A stretch of DNA of 51,559 nucleotides from positions 1 through 51,559 of the forward strand of contig LOEZ01000086.1 in assembly GCA_001516055.1 (NCBI GenBank). The letters are read 5' to 3'. Numbering within the stretch: the first letter of the stretch is position 1; the number at the start of each line of letters is the position of its first letter. The translations under genes and the position numbers were made by a program. The notes below the pieces were generated by a model. The model was not told where the DNA came from. It worked only from the letters and a program-made list of their open reading frames with translations, and did not search any database. Below are positions 16,555 to 24,368 of this stretch, one piece after another. The DNA comes from Gracilibacter sp. BRH_c7a (GTDB lineage: Bacteria > Bacillota > Desulfitobacteriia > Desulfitobacteriales > Syntrophobotulaceae).

Positions 16555-17685
16555 ATGAAAGCAATTACATATCAAGGGATGAAAGATCTTGAAGTTAAAA
16601 ACATGACAGATCCCATCATTGAAAAAGACGACGATATAATACTTAAGGTTACATCCACTGCGATATGCGGTTCCGATTTGCACCTTTATCATGGAATGAT
16701 ACCTAACATGCCTCAAGACTTCATACTCGGACATGAAACCATGGGCATAGTCGAAGAAGTTGGTAAAGGGGTAAAAAGTCTTAATAAAGGGGACAGAGTT
16801 ATTGTACCCTTCCCTATATCTTGTGGTGAATGCTGGTACTGTGAACATGATCTTTGGAGTCAGTGCGATAATTCTAATCCCAATGGCGAGGCAGGGGCAA
16901 TTTTTGGTTATAGTGATACTTTTGGTGGCTACGACGGCGGACAGGCAGAATACTTGCGAGTTCCATATGCTAATGTTGGACCTACAAAAGTGCCTGAAGA
17001 TTTATCAGATGAACAGGTGCTATTCTTAACCGATATCTTACCTACAGCTTATTGGGGTGTAGATAACGGCGGGGTAAAGATAGGGGATACCGTTGTTGTT
17101 CTAGGATGTGGGCCTGTTGGGTTACTTACCCAGAAATTTGCCGCTCTCAAAGGAGCAGACAGAATTATAGCGGTTGATTATGTAAATTACAGATTGCAGC
17201 ATGCCCAAAAAACAAATGGCGTAGAGACAATAAATTTTGAGTCATATGAGAATACTGGCGAGTATATCAAGGAGATAACAAACGGCGGGGCCGATGTAGT
17301 AATAGACTGCGTTGGGATGGATGGGAATATGAGTATAATTGAGCGGGTGGAGACATTACTCAAATTACAAGGTGGTTCCAAGTCTGCCCTAGTAATGGCT
17401 ACCCAAGCAGTTCGTAAAGGTGGTACAGTTTCTATAGTAGGAGTATATGGTGCCAGATATAATAACTTCCCTCTAGGGGATTTCTTCGCCAGAAATATAA
17501 CGCTTAAGATGGGGCAGTGTCCGGCTCACTCCTATGTTAAATCTATTCTGGAACTTATTCGAGAGAAAAAGATTGACTCAACAGATATTATTACTCATAT
17601 TCTGCCTTTGGAGAAAGGAAAGTTTGCTTACGAAATCTTTGACAATAAAGAAGATGGGTGCATTAAGGTAATTTTGAAACCTTAA
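16555..17685 (+). CDS. Zinc-dependent dehydrogenase, formaldehyde dehydrogenase-like
   Basis: A 376-residue medium-chain dehydrogenase of the glutathione-independent formaldehyde dehydrogenase-like/threonine dehydrogenase group. Catalytic-zinc residues lie in CGSDLHLYHG and GHETMG, structural-zinc cysteines in SCGECWYCEHDLWSQC, and the Rossmann site in VLGCGPVGLLTQ. The insert around GYSDTFGGYDGGQAEYLRV is typical of the subgroup. AGAGGTG precedes ATG. It stands alone between terminators. Its substrate is unproven; formaldehyde or a small aldehyde/alcohol is likely. Confidence 0.8.
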   Translation: MKAITYQGMKDLEVKNMTDPIIEKDDDIILKVTSTAICGSDLHLYHGMIPNMPQDFILGHETMGIVEEVGKGVKSLNKGDRVIVPFPISCGECWYCEHDLWSQCDNSNPNGEAGAIFGYSDTFGGYDGGQAEYLRVPYANVGPTKVPEDLSDEQVLFLTDILPTAYWGVDNGGVKIGDTVVVLGCGPVGLLTQKFAALKGADRIIAVDYVNYRLQHAQKTNGVETINFESYENTGEYIKEITNGGADVVIDCVGMDGNMSIIERVETLLKLQGGSKSALVMATQAVRKGGTVSIVGVYGARYNNFPLGDFFARNITLKMGQCPAHSYVKSILELIREKKIDSTDIITHILPLEKGKFAYEIFDNKEDGCIKVILKP

Positions 17686-17759
17686 ATGGCTAAACGCAAT
17701 ATCATCACTAATACAATTTATGTATAAAAGGTCATAATTGGATATGGGTTGGTCGTTGT

Positions 17760-17788
17760 TTGACAGTATCTTTTTGGGTATGTATACT
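17760..17788 (+). promoter_or_regulatory. Strong sigma-70/SigA type promoter of the symporter gene
   Basis: TTGACA (17760-17765) and TATACT (17783-17788) are separated by exactly 17 bp. Transcription would start near 17795, leaving a leader of about 120 nt that contains the hairpin at 17819-17850. Confidence 0.8.
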
Positions 17789-17818
17789 AATTTGTATAGA
17801 AAACGGACTACTAGTCAA

Positions 17819-17850
17819 AAAAGGTTTGGGCATATAGCTTCAAACCTTTT
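17819..17850 (+). terminator. Leader hairpin: terminator or attenuator
   Basis: AAAAGGTTTG pairs with CAAACCTTTT, loop 12 nt, followed by CTTTAT. It lies after the promoter at 17760-17788 and before the symporter start, so it may attenuate that gene as well as stop read-through from the dehydrogenase. Confidence 0.6.
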
Positions 17851-17918
17851 CTTTATAACAATCATGACTTTAAAATTTAAGGGTAAATTTCACTAAAAGA
17901 ATATAAAGGAGGAGAATT

Positions 17919-19238
17919 ATGCTGGATACTTATTTAAGTAATCTGAACGATTCAGGCCGAAATCTTGTTGGGAATTTGCACCAATTATTAAAGAAGAAGA
18001 TATGGGCTAAAATATTGCTTGGAATGATACTTGGTATCGGAATAGGATTGCTGCTAAGTCCCAGTATGGGATTTGTAGATGAATCTATCAGTTTTCCTTT
18101 AGGGAATTGGTTGGCTTTACCGGGGCGTATCTTTCTAAGCTTAATCCAGATGATTGTGGTTCCGCTAGTCATCGCATCGATCATACGTGGTTTAGCTGCC
18201 AGTGAAAGCATGGAACAATTGCGAAAAATGGGATTCGGGTTAGTAATCTACTTTTTGGCGACCACTACCGTAGCCATAACCATCGGCATGTCTGTCGCTT
18301 TGCTTATAAAGCCTGGCGAGCTTATTGACACTTCATTACTTAATATCACAACTTCAATCTCAGAGGTGGAGAATACTACAGAAATGATGAGTATGTCCTC
18401 ACTTCCTGATGTCATAACCAATATTCTGCCTGACAACCCACTTAGTGCCATGGTCGAGATGCAAATGCTTCAAATCGTTATTTTCTCTATTTTGTTTGGG
18501 GTAGCACTCGTATCTTTAAAACACGAGTCTTCTAAACCTATGTTAGACATCCTAGCTTCTATTCAGGAAGTCAGTATGACTGTTGTTCGATGGGCGATGG
18601 TGATTGCTCCCATTGCTGTATTCGGGCTACTTGCCCAGATCACCATCAGAATTGGGGTAGACGCCATCTTAGGGATGGCGATCTACGTCTTGACAGTTCT
18701 ACTTGGATTATTTATTTTAATTTGTTTTTATTTCCTTATTATATTTATTACCAATAAGAAATCCCCTCTATGGTTTATAAGGAATGTAAGGGACGTACAG
18801 TTACTGGCCTTCTCTACGTCGAGTTCGGCCGCTGTTATGCCTCTTTCCATAAAGACCGCACAAGAAAACCTAAAAGTTAGACCCGCTATAGCTCAGTTTC
18901 TGGTACCCCTAGGAGCAACCATCAATATGGATGGGACTGCACTCTATCAAGGGGCTGCAACCGTATTCTTAGCTCAGGTATATGGAGTGGATTTAAGTGT
19001 TACAGCTTTATTATTGGTCATTGTAACTGCTGTCGGGGCTTCCATCGGGACGCCAGCAACTCCTGGGGTAGGAATAATCATTTTGGCTATGGTTCTACAA
19101 AGTGTAGGGATACCTACTGCGGGGATAGCTCTAATAATAGGTGTGGATAGAATTTTAGATATGGCCAGGACTGCAGTCAATGTTTCCGGTGATTTAACTG
19201 CTTCGTTGGTTATGAATAGATGGATAAAGCAGAATTAA
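17919..19238 (+). CDS. Dicarboxylate/amino acid:cation symporter (DAACS family)
   Basis: A 439-residue secondary transporter of the glutamate/aspartate/C4-dicarboxylate (GltP/DctA) family. Multiple membrane segments, the SLIQMIVVPLVIASII motif, the serine-rich reentrant loop FSTSSSAAVMPL, and the NMDGTALYQGA motif in helix 7 (cation binding) are clear. AAAGGAGG precedes the ATG by 7 nt. A short extra N-terminal cytoplasmic segment (about 25 residues) is present. Its stop codon shares TTAA with the stop of the converging gene. Confidence 0.9.
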   Translation: MLDTYLSNLNDSGRNLVGNLHQLLKKKIWAKILLGMILGIGIGLLLSPSMGFVDESISFPLGNWLALPGRIFLSLIQMIVVPLVIASIIRGLAASESMEQLRKMGFGLVIYFLATTTVAITIGMSVALLIKPGELIDTSLLNITTSISEVENTTEMMSMSSLPDVITNILPDNPLSAMVEMQMLQIVIFSILFGVALVSLKHESSKPMLDILASIQEVSMTVVRWAMVIAPIAVFGLLAQITIRIGVDAILGMAIYVLTVLLGLFILICFYFLIIFITNKKSPLWFIRNVRDVQLLAFSTSSSAAVMPLSIKTAQENLKVRPAIAQFLVPLGATINMDGTALYQGAATVFLAQVYGVDLSVTALLLVIVTAVGASIGTPATPGVGIIILAMVLQSVGIPTAGIALIIGVDRILDMARTAVNVSGDLTASLVMNRWIKQN

Positions 19239-21847
19239 GCAAAGAGACATATCACCTTCTGTTTCATGGTATCAGCAATGACTTGGAGATTCTTGCTGTT
19301 TTCTTTACCGACATCAATAACTTTAATCACATCTTGGAGAGAAGCTTTTCGTGGAACCAATCTAGGCAAGATATTTTCATATTCAGCAAGCAATTCTGTT
19401 TGAAATACTACTCCATTCCGCTCGGGGTATAGAGCAACATAAAAAATCTCACTCTCAACCAGATCCTGAAAGAAGTGCGTGCCAAAGGATACTTCAGGTA
19501 GATAGCCTGCTTTAGGATATGCTATTTCTCCTAGGATAGTCATGTTATTGATTTCAGAGAATAACACGGGAACTCCTAAGGATGGGGTACTGGTTCCCCA
19601 GCGTCCAGGTCCTAGTAAGAGCATGGATATTTCTTTTTTATCAGCCATGTGATTGATTCTTCCAATCGTTCTGGCTATTTCGTATTTACCAGACTCACTT
19701 AAAGAGCTATAGGCCCAGGGATCAATGTATATAATCCTTTGAATATATTGATGGATATTTCCTCCCATGAAACTATTGTTAATTTCGAAGAGGATTTTTT
19801 CGGGAGCTACCTTTTTAGGGAATTCCACTTTGCTTTTCAGCCCTTTGACTTGAAGAGGCCTGCATTGCAATAAATTAACATGGAAAATTCCATTATCTCT
19901 GAAGTTTACAGTGAATTCGATGTCCACAGGGTATTGGTAAACTTTTTCAAGAGATTTGAGCATTTTTTGTAGTACTTTGGCAAAAGACGTAGTTGATAAT
20001 AAACCTTCAAAGGTCATTATCCAAGACTCGCGAGGGGTAATATTCAATTCCTTCATTCTTTTCTCTGCCACGTAATCGCGCTCAGCGAACAAGGATAGAT
20101 TTAAACCCAGACTCTCCTCTATCAGAGTTTGGACGGGGAGGCTTTGCATATCATTTTCGGAGATATTCAATAAATCTACCTTATACTGAGAAAACTGCTT
20201 AAAATCTTCAATATTGGAATAAGGTTTCGATAAAGGTTTGTCCAGGGCTATAACTCGAGCATAGTCGCCTGCCATCCTATTAACTGCTCGGGTACCTAGA
20301 CCAGTAACGATTCGAAGCATCCCCGCCTGAGGGTCCATGTCTTTTTCCCAGACGTAAGTATTATAAGAATATCCAACTCCAGCAAAATCAGGCAAAAAGT
20401 AATGTTTTCTGTAGCAACCGGAAACACGCTGTACCAGTAAGGCCATCTGTTCATCTTGATCAGCCAGACCTCTTTTAAGTCGATACATTAAGGCATCTTC
20501 ATTCATAGTACTAGCAAAAATCTTGCGTACAGCCTCTTCAAATTGACCATACCTTTCTTCCAAAGTACCTTGATTGATACAGAATATGCTTTCGTATTTT
20601 CCGGCAAAAGAATTTCCGAAACCATCCTCCAGAAGACTACTGGAACGGACAATTATGGGGGATTGTCCGAAGTATTCAAGCATTCTCAGAAATTGGTTCT
20701 TGATGTCCTGAGAGAATAAGCCGCTTAACAACTTTGTCTTAAGCGTCGTGGCCATGGAAGAATAGTTCTCGCCTTTTCTTTGCTCCATTCTAAGTTTCCA
20801 GAGGCCGTTTTGAACCAGATAAGTATAAAAAACATCAGAGCCAATATAGAAAGAATCATGGGGTTCAAGGAGTTGGTTATAATCAGTTTCAGAATCTTTA
20901 CTAAGAATTTTTCGGGCTAATAACATTCCTACCGCTTTACCTCCGATGAAACCTGAACCAATCAATCTAGCCTTAATCTGGAGCATATCCTCCAGAGAGA
21001 AGTTATCGGTTAGTAGTCTAACGAATCTTTCATCCTTGCTTAGAATATTCTTACAAAGTTTTTCCACGAGCTCTTTTTCTTCTGTATGAGGGATTTCTCC
21101 CGATCTAACCTGTTGATACACATCCGAGGCATCTAGGAACATTCTGTCCCAATAATCTAGATTTCTTCTTGGGCTGTCATAACCGTGCTGAGATAAATCA
21201 GCGAAAAGTCTGGATGTATCAGCACTGGTCGTCAGTGGAATAAACTTTTCTCCTTTTTCCATATGAGGGAGGAACATAGTAGGAGTAGACCTATTCCATA
21301 CTTTTAAGGGATGAACATAGGTTTGATTTTTAAACTCATAAACATCTAATAAGACCTGAGTTGTTTCTCTGATAGCAGTAATAGTTTCAAAAGAGTTGGT
21401 ATATTTAAGAATCGCAAAATATGCTACAGTGTTAAGTTCAAACAGGTAAGGACAGGTAATAAGAAAAAAGTTACCTATCATCAAATCTGTTGCCCAAACG
21501 TAGAGCAAATCTGATAGACAGTCGAACACATAGAAAACATCTCTTCCCTCCGAAGTAATAATTTGATGTACCTGGGTAGAGAAGGATTCGAATCCATTGC
21601 TGGCATCGATATTATATATAACCACACTCTCTTGATCTGTGATTATAGGGTCATGGGAGGCGAACCTCATATAGACCACTCTTCTCCCAGAAGAGAGACT
21701 ATTTTCCACATAGGGTGATACGAACTTCTTATAATCAGATATATCAGTTACCTGTAAGACAACATTATCACCCATGCGGAGAGAATCTATGATTTCATCA
21801 AGACCTGGAAAGCCTGTGGTGACCCTTTCGCGATCATCCATTATCAT
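19235..21847 (-). CDS. PEP/pyruvate-binding domain protein with degenerate KaiC-like N-terminus
   Basis: A protein of about 870 residues. The N-terminal 200 residues look RecA/KaiC-like (TTGFPGLDEIIDSLRMGDNVVL) but no Walker A GKT is visible. Residues about 310-680 form a pyruvate-phosphate-dikinase N-terminal ATP-grasp domain (GFIGGKAVGMLLARKIL, VRSSSLLEDGFGNSFAGKYES, QCRPLQVKG). The C-terminal part contains LLGPGRWGTSTPSLGVPV and GTHFFQDLVES. There is no phosphohistidine domain (no SHAAIVARE), so full PEP synthase chemistry is not encoded in this chain. The start at 21847 has AAGGA 7 nt upstream; 21850 is an alternative. Confidence 0.75.
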   Translation of the reverse strand: MIMDDRERVTTGFPGLDEIIDSLRMGDNVVLQVTDISDYKKFVSPYVENSLSSGRRVVYMRFASHDPIITDQESVVIYNIDASNGFESFSTQVHQIITSEGRDVFYVFDCLSDLLYVWATDLMIGNFFLITCPYLFELNTVAYFAILKYTNSFETITAIRETTQVLLDVYEFKNQTYVHPLKVWNRSTPTMFLPHMEKGEKFIPLTTSADTSRLFADLSQHGYDSPRRNLDYWDRMFLDASDVYQQVRSGEIPHTEEKELVEKLCKNILSKDERFVRLLTDNFSLEDMLQIKARLIGSGFIGGKAVGMLLARKILSKDSETDYNQLLEPHDSFYIGSDVFYTYLVQNGLWKLRMEQRKGENYSSMATTLKTKLLSGLFSQDIKNQFLRMLEYFGQSPIIVRSSSLLEDGFGNSFAGKYESIFCINQGTLEERYGQFEEAVRKIFASTMNEDALMYRLKRGLADQDEQMALLVQRVSGCYRKHYFLPDFAGVGYSYNTYVWEKDMDPQAGMLRIVTGLGTRAVNRMAGDYARVIALDKPLSKPYSNIEDFKQFSQYKVDLLNISENDMQSLPVQTLIEESLGLNLSLFAERDYVAEKRMKELNITPRESWIMTFEGLLSTTSFAKVLQKMLKSLEKVYQYPVDIEFTVNFRDNGIFHVNLLQCRPLQVKGLKSKVEFPKKVAPEKILFEINNSFMGGNIHQYIQRIIYIDPWAYSSLSESGKYEIARTIGRINHMADKKEISMLLLGPGRWGTSTPSLGVPVLFSEINNMTILGEIAYPKAGYLPEVSFGTHFFQDLVESEIFYVALYPERNGVVFQTELLAEYENILPRLVPRKASLQDVIKVIDVGKENSKNLQVIADTMKQKVICLFA

Positions 21848-22166
21848 CATCACATCCTTATACTTGATAGTCTCTGAATATAGAATAAGAAAAGCCTTTC
21901 CCGAGGCGGACAAACGTGTCGACAGGAAAAGGATTAACTAACATGTCTTGTCTTATTAGTTTATGATTCTATCAGATTATTTAATCGTATCATTATAATT
22001 TAAGTGTTGTCAATAAGGCTGCCTGCAAGGGGAATGAAAGTATACTGAATACTATTTTTTATAATTATTAGAGATACTATAAGAAACATCTCAGTTAGAT
22101 GATTAGAAGTATATTATGGGAATATAAACCGGAGATTTCTCTTAAAAACAAGGAGGCTGTATATTG
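21848..22166. other. Divergent intergenic region without gene
   Basis: An A/T-rich gap of about 320 bases between divergent genes. TATAAT occurs at 21994-21999 on the plus strand but no convincing -35 accompanies it. I see no hairpin terminator, repeat or small gene with a ribosome site. Confidence 0.5.
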
Positions 22167-23006
22167 ATGAGAAATAAAGTAGTTGAAGTATTATCGGCGT
22201 TGACTTCTTCGATGCAAGAAGTTACCACGGATATACTCGTGTTGGAGTTTACCGTGGTCAATGCGATTATAATTGGAATGCCTGGTGCTAAAACAGGAAA
22301 ATGGATATTGATAGACACAGGGCTTGAGAGTTCTGCCGAGTTCATCCTAGACGTTGCCGAGCAACGCTTCGGTGAAGGTAGTCATCCTCAAGCAATAATC
22401 CTTACGCACGGACATTTTGACCATGTTGGCTCAGTCATTAAGCTTTCAGAGATATGGGATGTTCCAGTCTACGCACATCAATTAGAAATGCCATATTTAA
22501 CTGGAAAAAAAGATTATCCATTGGCAGATTCTTCGGTGGATGAGGGTTTGGTTGCCAAGATGTCACCGACCTTTCCCCACACAAGTATTGATATTGGAAT
22601 TCGTGCTGTCCCTCTACCTTCAGGTGGTCACATACCTGGCATGACTGATTGGAGATGGATACCCACGCCCGGCCATACAGAAGGACATATATCATTATAC
22701 CGTGAAAATGACCGTACTCTAATCGTAGGCGACGCATTTACTACGGTCAAACAGGAGTCTCTTTTATCCATGATAACTCAAAAGGAAAATATTAGTGGTC
22801 CTCCAAAATATCTGACTACTGATTGGAAAGTGGCTGAAGAGTCTGTGAATACTCTTCGGGATTTGCAACCTTCTTTGATAATCCCTAGTCATGGACAGCC
22901 TATGCAAGGTGAAGAACTTACTCGACATTTAGAAATGCTGGTAGAACATTTTGATGAGATAGCCGTACCAGAACAAGGTCGCTTTGTAGATAATCCAATT
23001 GACTAA
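22167..23006 (+). CDS. MBL-fold metallo-hydrolase
   Basis: A 279-residue metallo-beta-lactamase-fold protein. The metal motif H-x-H-x-D-H is in LTHGHFDHVGS (about 78-88); later ligands are in TPGHTEGHI, VGDAF and PSHGQP. The N-terminus lacks a signal peptide. AGGAGG stands 10 nt before ATG; an adjacent TTG at 22164 is an alternative start. The family includes hydroxyacylglutathione hydrolases, lactonases and flavo-type proteins; the exact substrate is not recognisable. Confidence 0.85.
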   Translation: MRNKVVEVLSALTSSMQEVTTDILVLEFTVVNAIIIGMPGAKTGKWILIDTGLESSAEFILDVAEQRFGEGSHPQAIILTHGHFDHVGSVIKLSEIWDVPVYAHQLEMPYLTGKKDYPLADSSVDEGLVAKMSPTFPHTSIDIGIRAVPLPSGGHIPGMTDWRWIPTPGHTEGHISLYRENDRTLIVGDAFTTVKQESLLSMITQKENISGPPKYLTTDWKVAEESVNTLRDLQPSLIIPSHGQPMQGEELTRHLEMLVEHFDEIAVPEQGRFVDNPID

Positions 23007-23017
23007 ATTAAATAAAA

Positions 23018-23051
23018 CCCTCTAATAAACATGTTGCAGTTTATTAGAGGG
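23018..23051 (-). terminator. Convergent terminator, best oriented for minus strand
   Basis: CCCTCTAATAAAC pairs perfectly with GTTTATTAGAGGG (13 bp). On the minus strand it is followed by TTTTATTTAATTT, a proper U-rich tail. It stops transcription of the small gene at 23113-23214. Confidence 0.65.
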
Positions 23052-23112
23052 CAAATAAGTTCGAATATTAGTTTTCGCTCCCTCAGTTTATTAATTTATA
23101 AGAAAAAAGATA

Positions 23113-23214
23113 TTACCAACGGCCCCAATAACGGCGATGAGGACGATATCCCCACGGCCTATAACCAAAGAATGGGAATCCCCAGAAAAAAGGATAACCG
23201 AAACCAAAGAACAT
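23113..23214 (-). CDS. 33-residue aromatic/Gly/Arg-rich small protein
   Basis: A short frame of 33 codons on the minus strand starting MFFGFGYPFFW and ending RRYWGRW, unlike a random frame in its strong bias to Phe, Gly, Tyr, Trp and Arg. A tract of eight G at 23222-23229 sits 7 nt before ATG and can act as ribosome site. A sigma-K-type promoter (AC, 17 nt, CATAAAATA) lies at 23257-23284 and a terminator downstream at 23018-23051. Composition and promoter suggest a spore-coat or mother-cell product. The family is not recognised. Confidence 0.6.
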   Translation of the reverse strand: MFFGFGYPFFWGFPFFGYRPWGYRPHRRYWGRW

Positions 23215-23256
23215 TTACTTACCCCCCCCAACATAATTGGCAAAATTTTCCTATGG

Positions 23257-23284
23257 TATTTTATGAAAAAAGACAATCTGTGGT
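23257..23284 (-). promoter_or_regulatory. Sigma-K/E-like promoter of small gene
   Basis: On the minus strand CATAAAATA (23265 to 23257) fits the CATANNNTA -10 of mother-cell sigma factors, with AC 17 nt upstream (23284-23283). It is correctly placed for a leader of about 35 nt before the ATG at 23214. Confidence 0.5.
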
Positions 23285-23320
23285 TAAATGTCTTAGAAAT
23301 TAATATTTGATAGTTCAATG

Positions 23321-23346
23321 GCCTTTCTAACAAAGGCTTTTTTTTT
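23321..23346 (+). terminator. Rho-independent terminator, plus strand
   Basis: GCCTTT-CTAAC-AAAGGC followed by a run of nine T. It is a strong terminator for transcripts from the metallo-hydrolase gene that would read antisense through the small gene. Confidence 0.8.
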
Positions 23347-23467
23347 ATCCAAATATGATAAAACCTTCCTCAAGTTCAGCTGTTGCTTAAAGATAGCGAA
23401 AAGGAAAATATTTATTATGCAATTGTTGATAACATGTTGGAATATTAGACCTGCTTGTCCTGTTTTC

Positions 23468-23495
23468 TTGAGTGATGTAAAATACTGGGTATAAG
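23468..23495 (+). promoter_or_regulatory. Promoter of nitrilase-family gene
   Basis: TTGAGT (23468-23473), 16-bp spacer, TATAAG (23490-23495). This gives a leader of about 30 nt to the start at 23532. Confidence 0.45.
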
Positions 23496-23531
23496 TTAAT
23501 CTATAAATTAAAATGAGAATGGAGAATGGAT

Positions 23532-24368
23532 ATGTCGATTATTAAAACAGCGATAATCCAGATGGCGGTAGGCGAAGATAAATTAGAAAATATTGGGAAG
23601 GCGGGAGATTATCTCCAAAAACTCGCAGACCAGAAGATTGACCTGGCAGTACTCCCTGAAATGTTCTGTTGCCCTTACCAGACGAAGAATTTTCCTGTCT
23701 ATGCTGAAGAAGAGGGAGGAACTTGCTGGCAGTTACTTTCAGATATGGCAGCATCCTTTGGGATATATCTTGCTGCTGGTTCTATGCCTGAGAAAGATGA
23801 AAAAGGTCGGATTTTCAATACTGCTTATGTGTTTGACCGTCAAGGACGTCAGATTGCAAAGCACCGGAAAATGCATCTCTTCGATATTAACGTATCTGGA
23901 GGCCAAAGTTTTATGGAGTCCGAAACGCTTACAGCCGGAGACCGGGTAACTGTGTTTGATACTGAGTTCGGAAAGATGGGGCTTTGTATCTGTTATGATT
24001 TCCGTTTTCCAGAGCTTGCCCGTCTGATGGTAAATGAGGGGGCAAAAGTAATCCTAGTACCTGCTGCATTTAATATGACTACCGGCCCTGCACACTGGGA
24101 AATCATGTTCCGACAGCGTGCAGTAGATAATCAGGTATTTACCATCGGTGCTGCACCAGCACGTGATCCTGCGGCTGACTACATCTCGTGGGGGCATTCT
24201 ATCGCAGTAGCTCCCTGGGGGAATGTGCTAGTACAGCTGGATGATAAGGAAGGCTACACAGTCCAGACACTCGATCTTGGCGAAGTAGATAAAGTACGCA
24301 GGGAACTGCCTTTACTAGCACACCGTAGATCAGATATTTATACATTATGTGAGATTAATTCAAAATAA
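23532..24368 (+). CDS. Carbon-nitrogen hydrolase (nitrilase/omega-amidase family)
   Basis: A 278-residue nitrilase-superfamily hydrolase. The catalytic triad is visible: Glu in LPEMFCCPY, Lys in KHRKMHLFD and Cys in GLCICYDFRFPE. The sequence after it (FNMTTGPAHWE, RAVDNQVFTIG) resembles omega-amidases (Nit2), which hydrolyse alpha-ketoglutaramate/ketosuccinamate. GGAG 7 nt before ATG 23532 supports this start; an in-frame ATG at 23526 is an alternative. It converges on the LuxR gene with a 9-nt overlap of the 3' ends. Confidence 0.85.
   Translation: MSIIKTAIIQMAVGEDKLENIGKAGDYLQKLADQKIDLAVLPEMFCCPYQTKNFPVYAEEEGGTCWQLLSDMAASFGIYLAAGSMPEKDEKGRIFNTAYVFDRQGRQIAKHRKMHLFDINVSGGQSFMESETLTAGDRVTVFDTEFGKMGLCICYDFRFPELARLMVNEGAKVILVPAAFNMTTGPAHWEIMFRQRAVDNQVFTIGAAPARDPAADYISWGHSIAVAPWGNVLVQLDDKEGYTVQTLDLGEVDKVRRELPLLAHRRSDIYTLCEINSK

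Noticed and set aside
23031-23303. 90-residue plus-strand frame
   Set aside because: It begins inside a terminator hairpin, has no ribosome site and is antisense to the better supported 33-residue gene.
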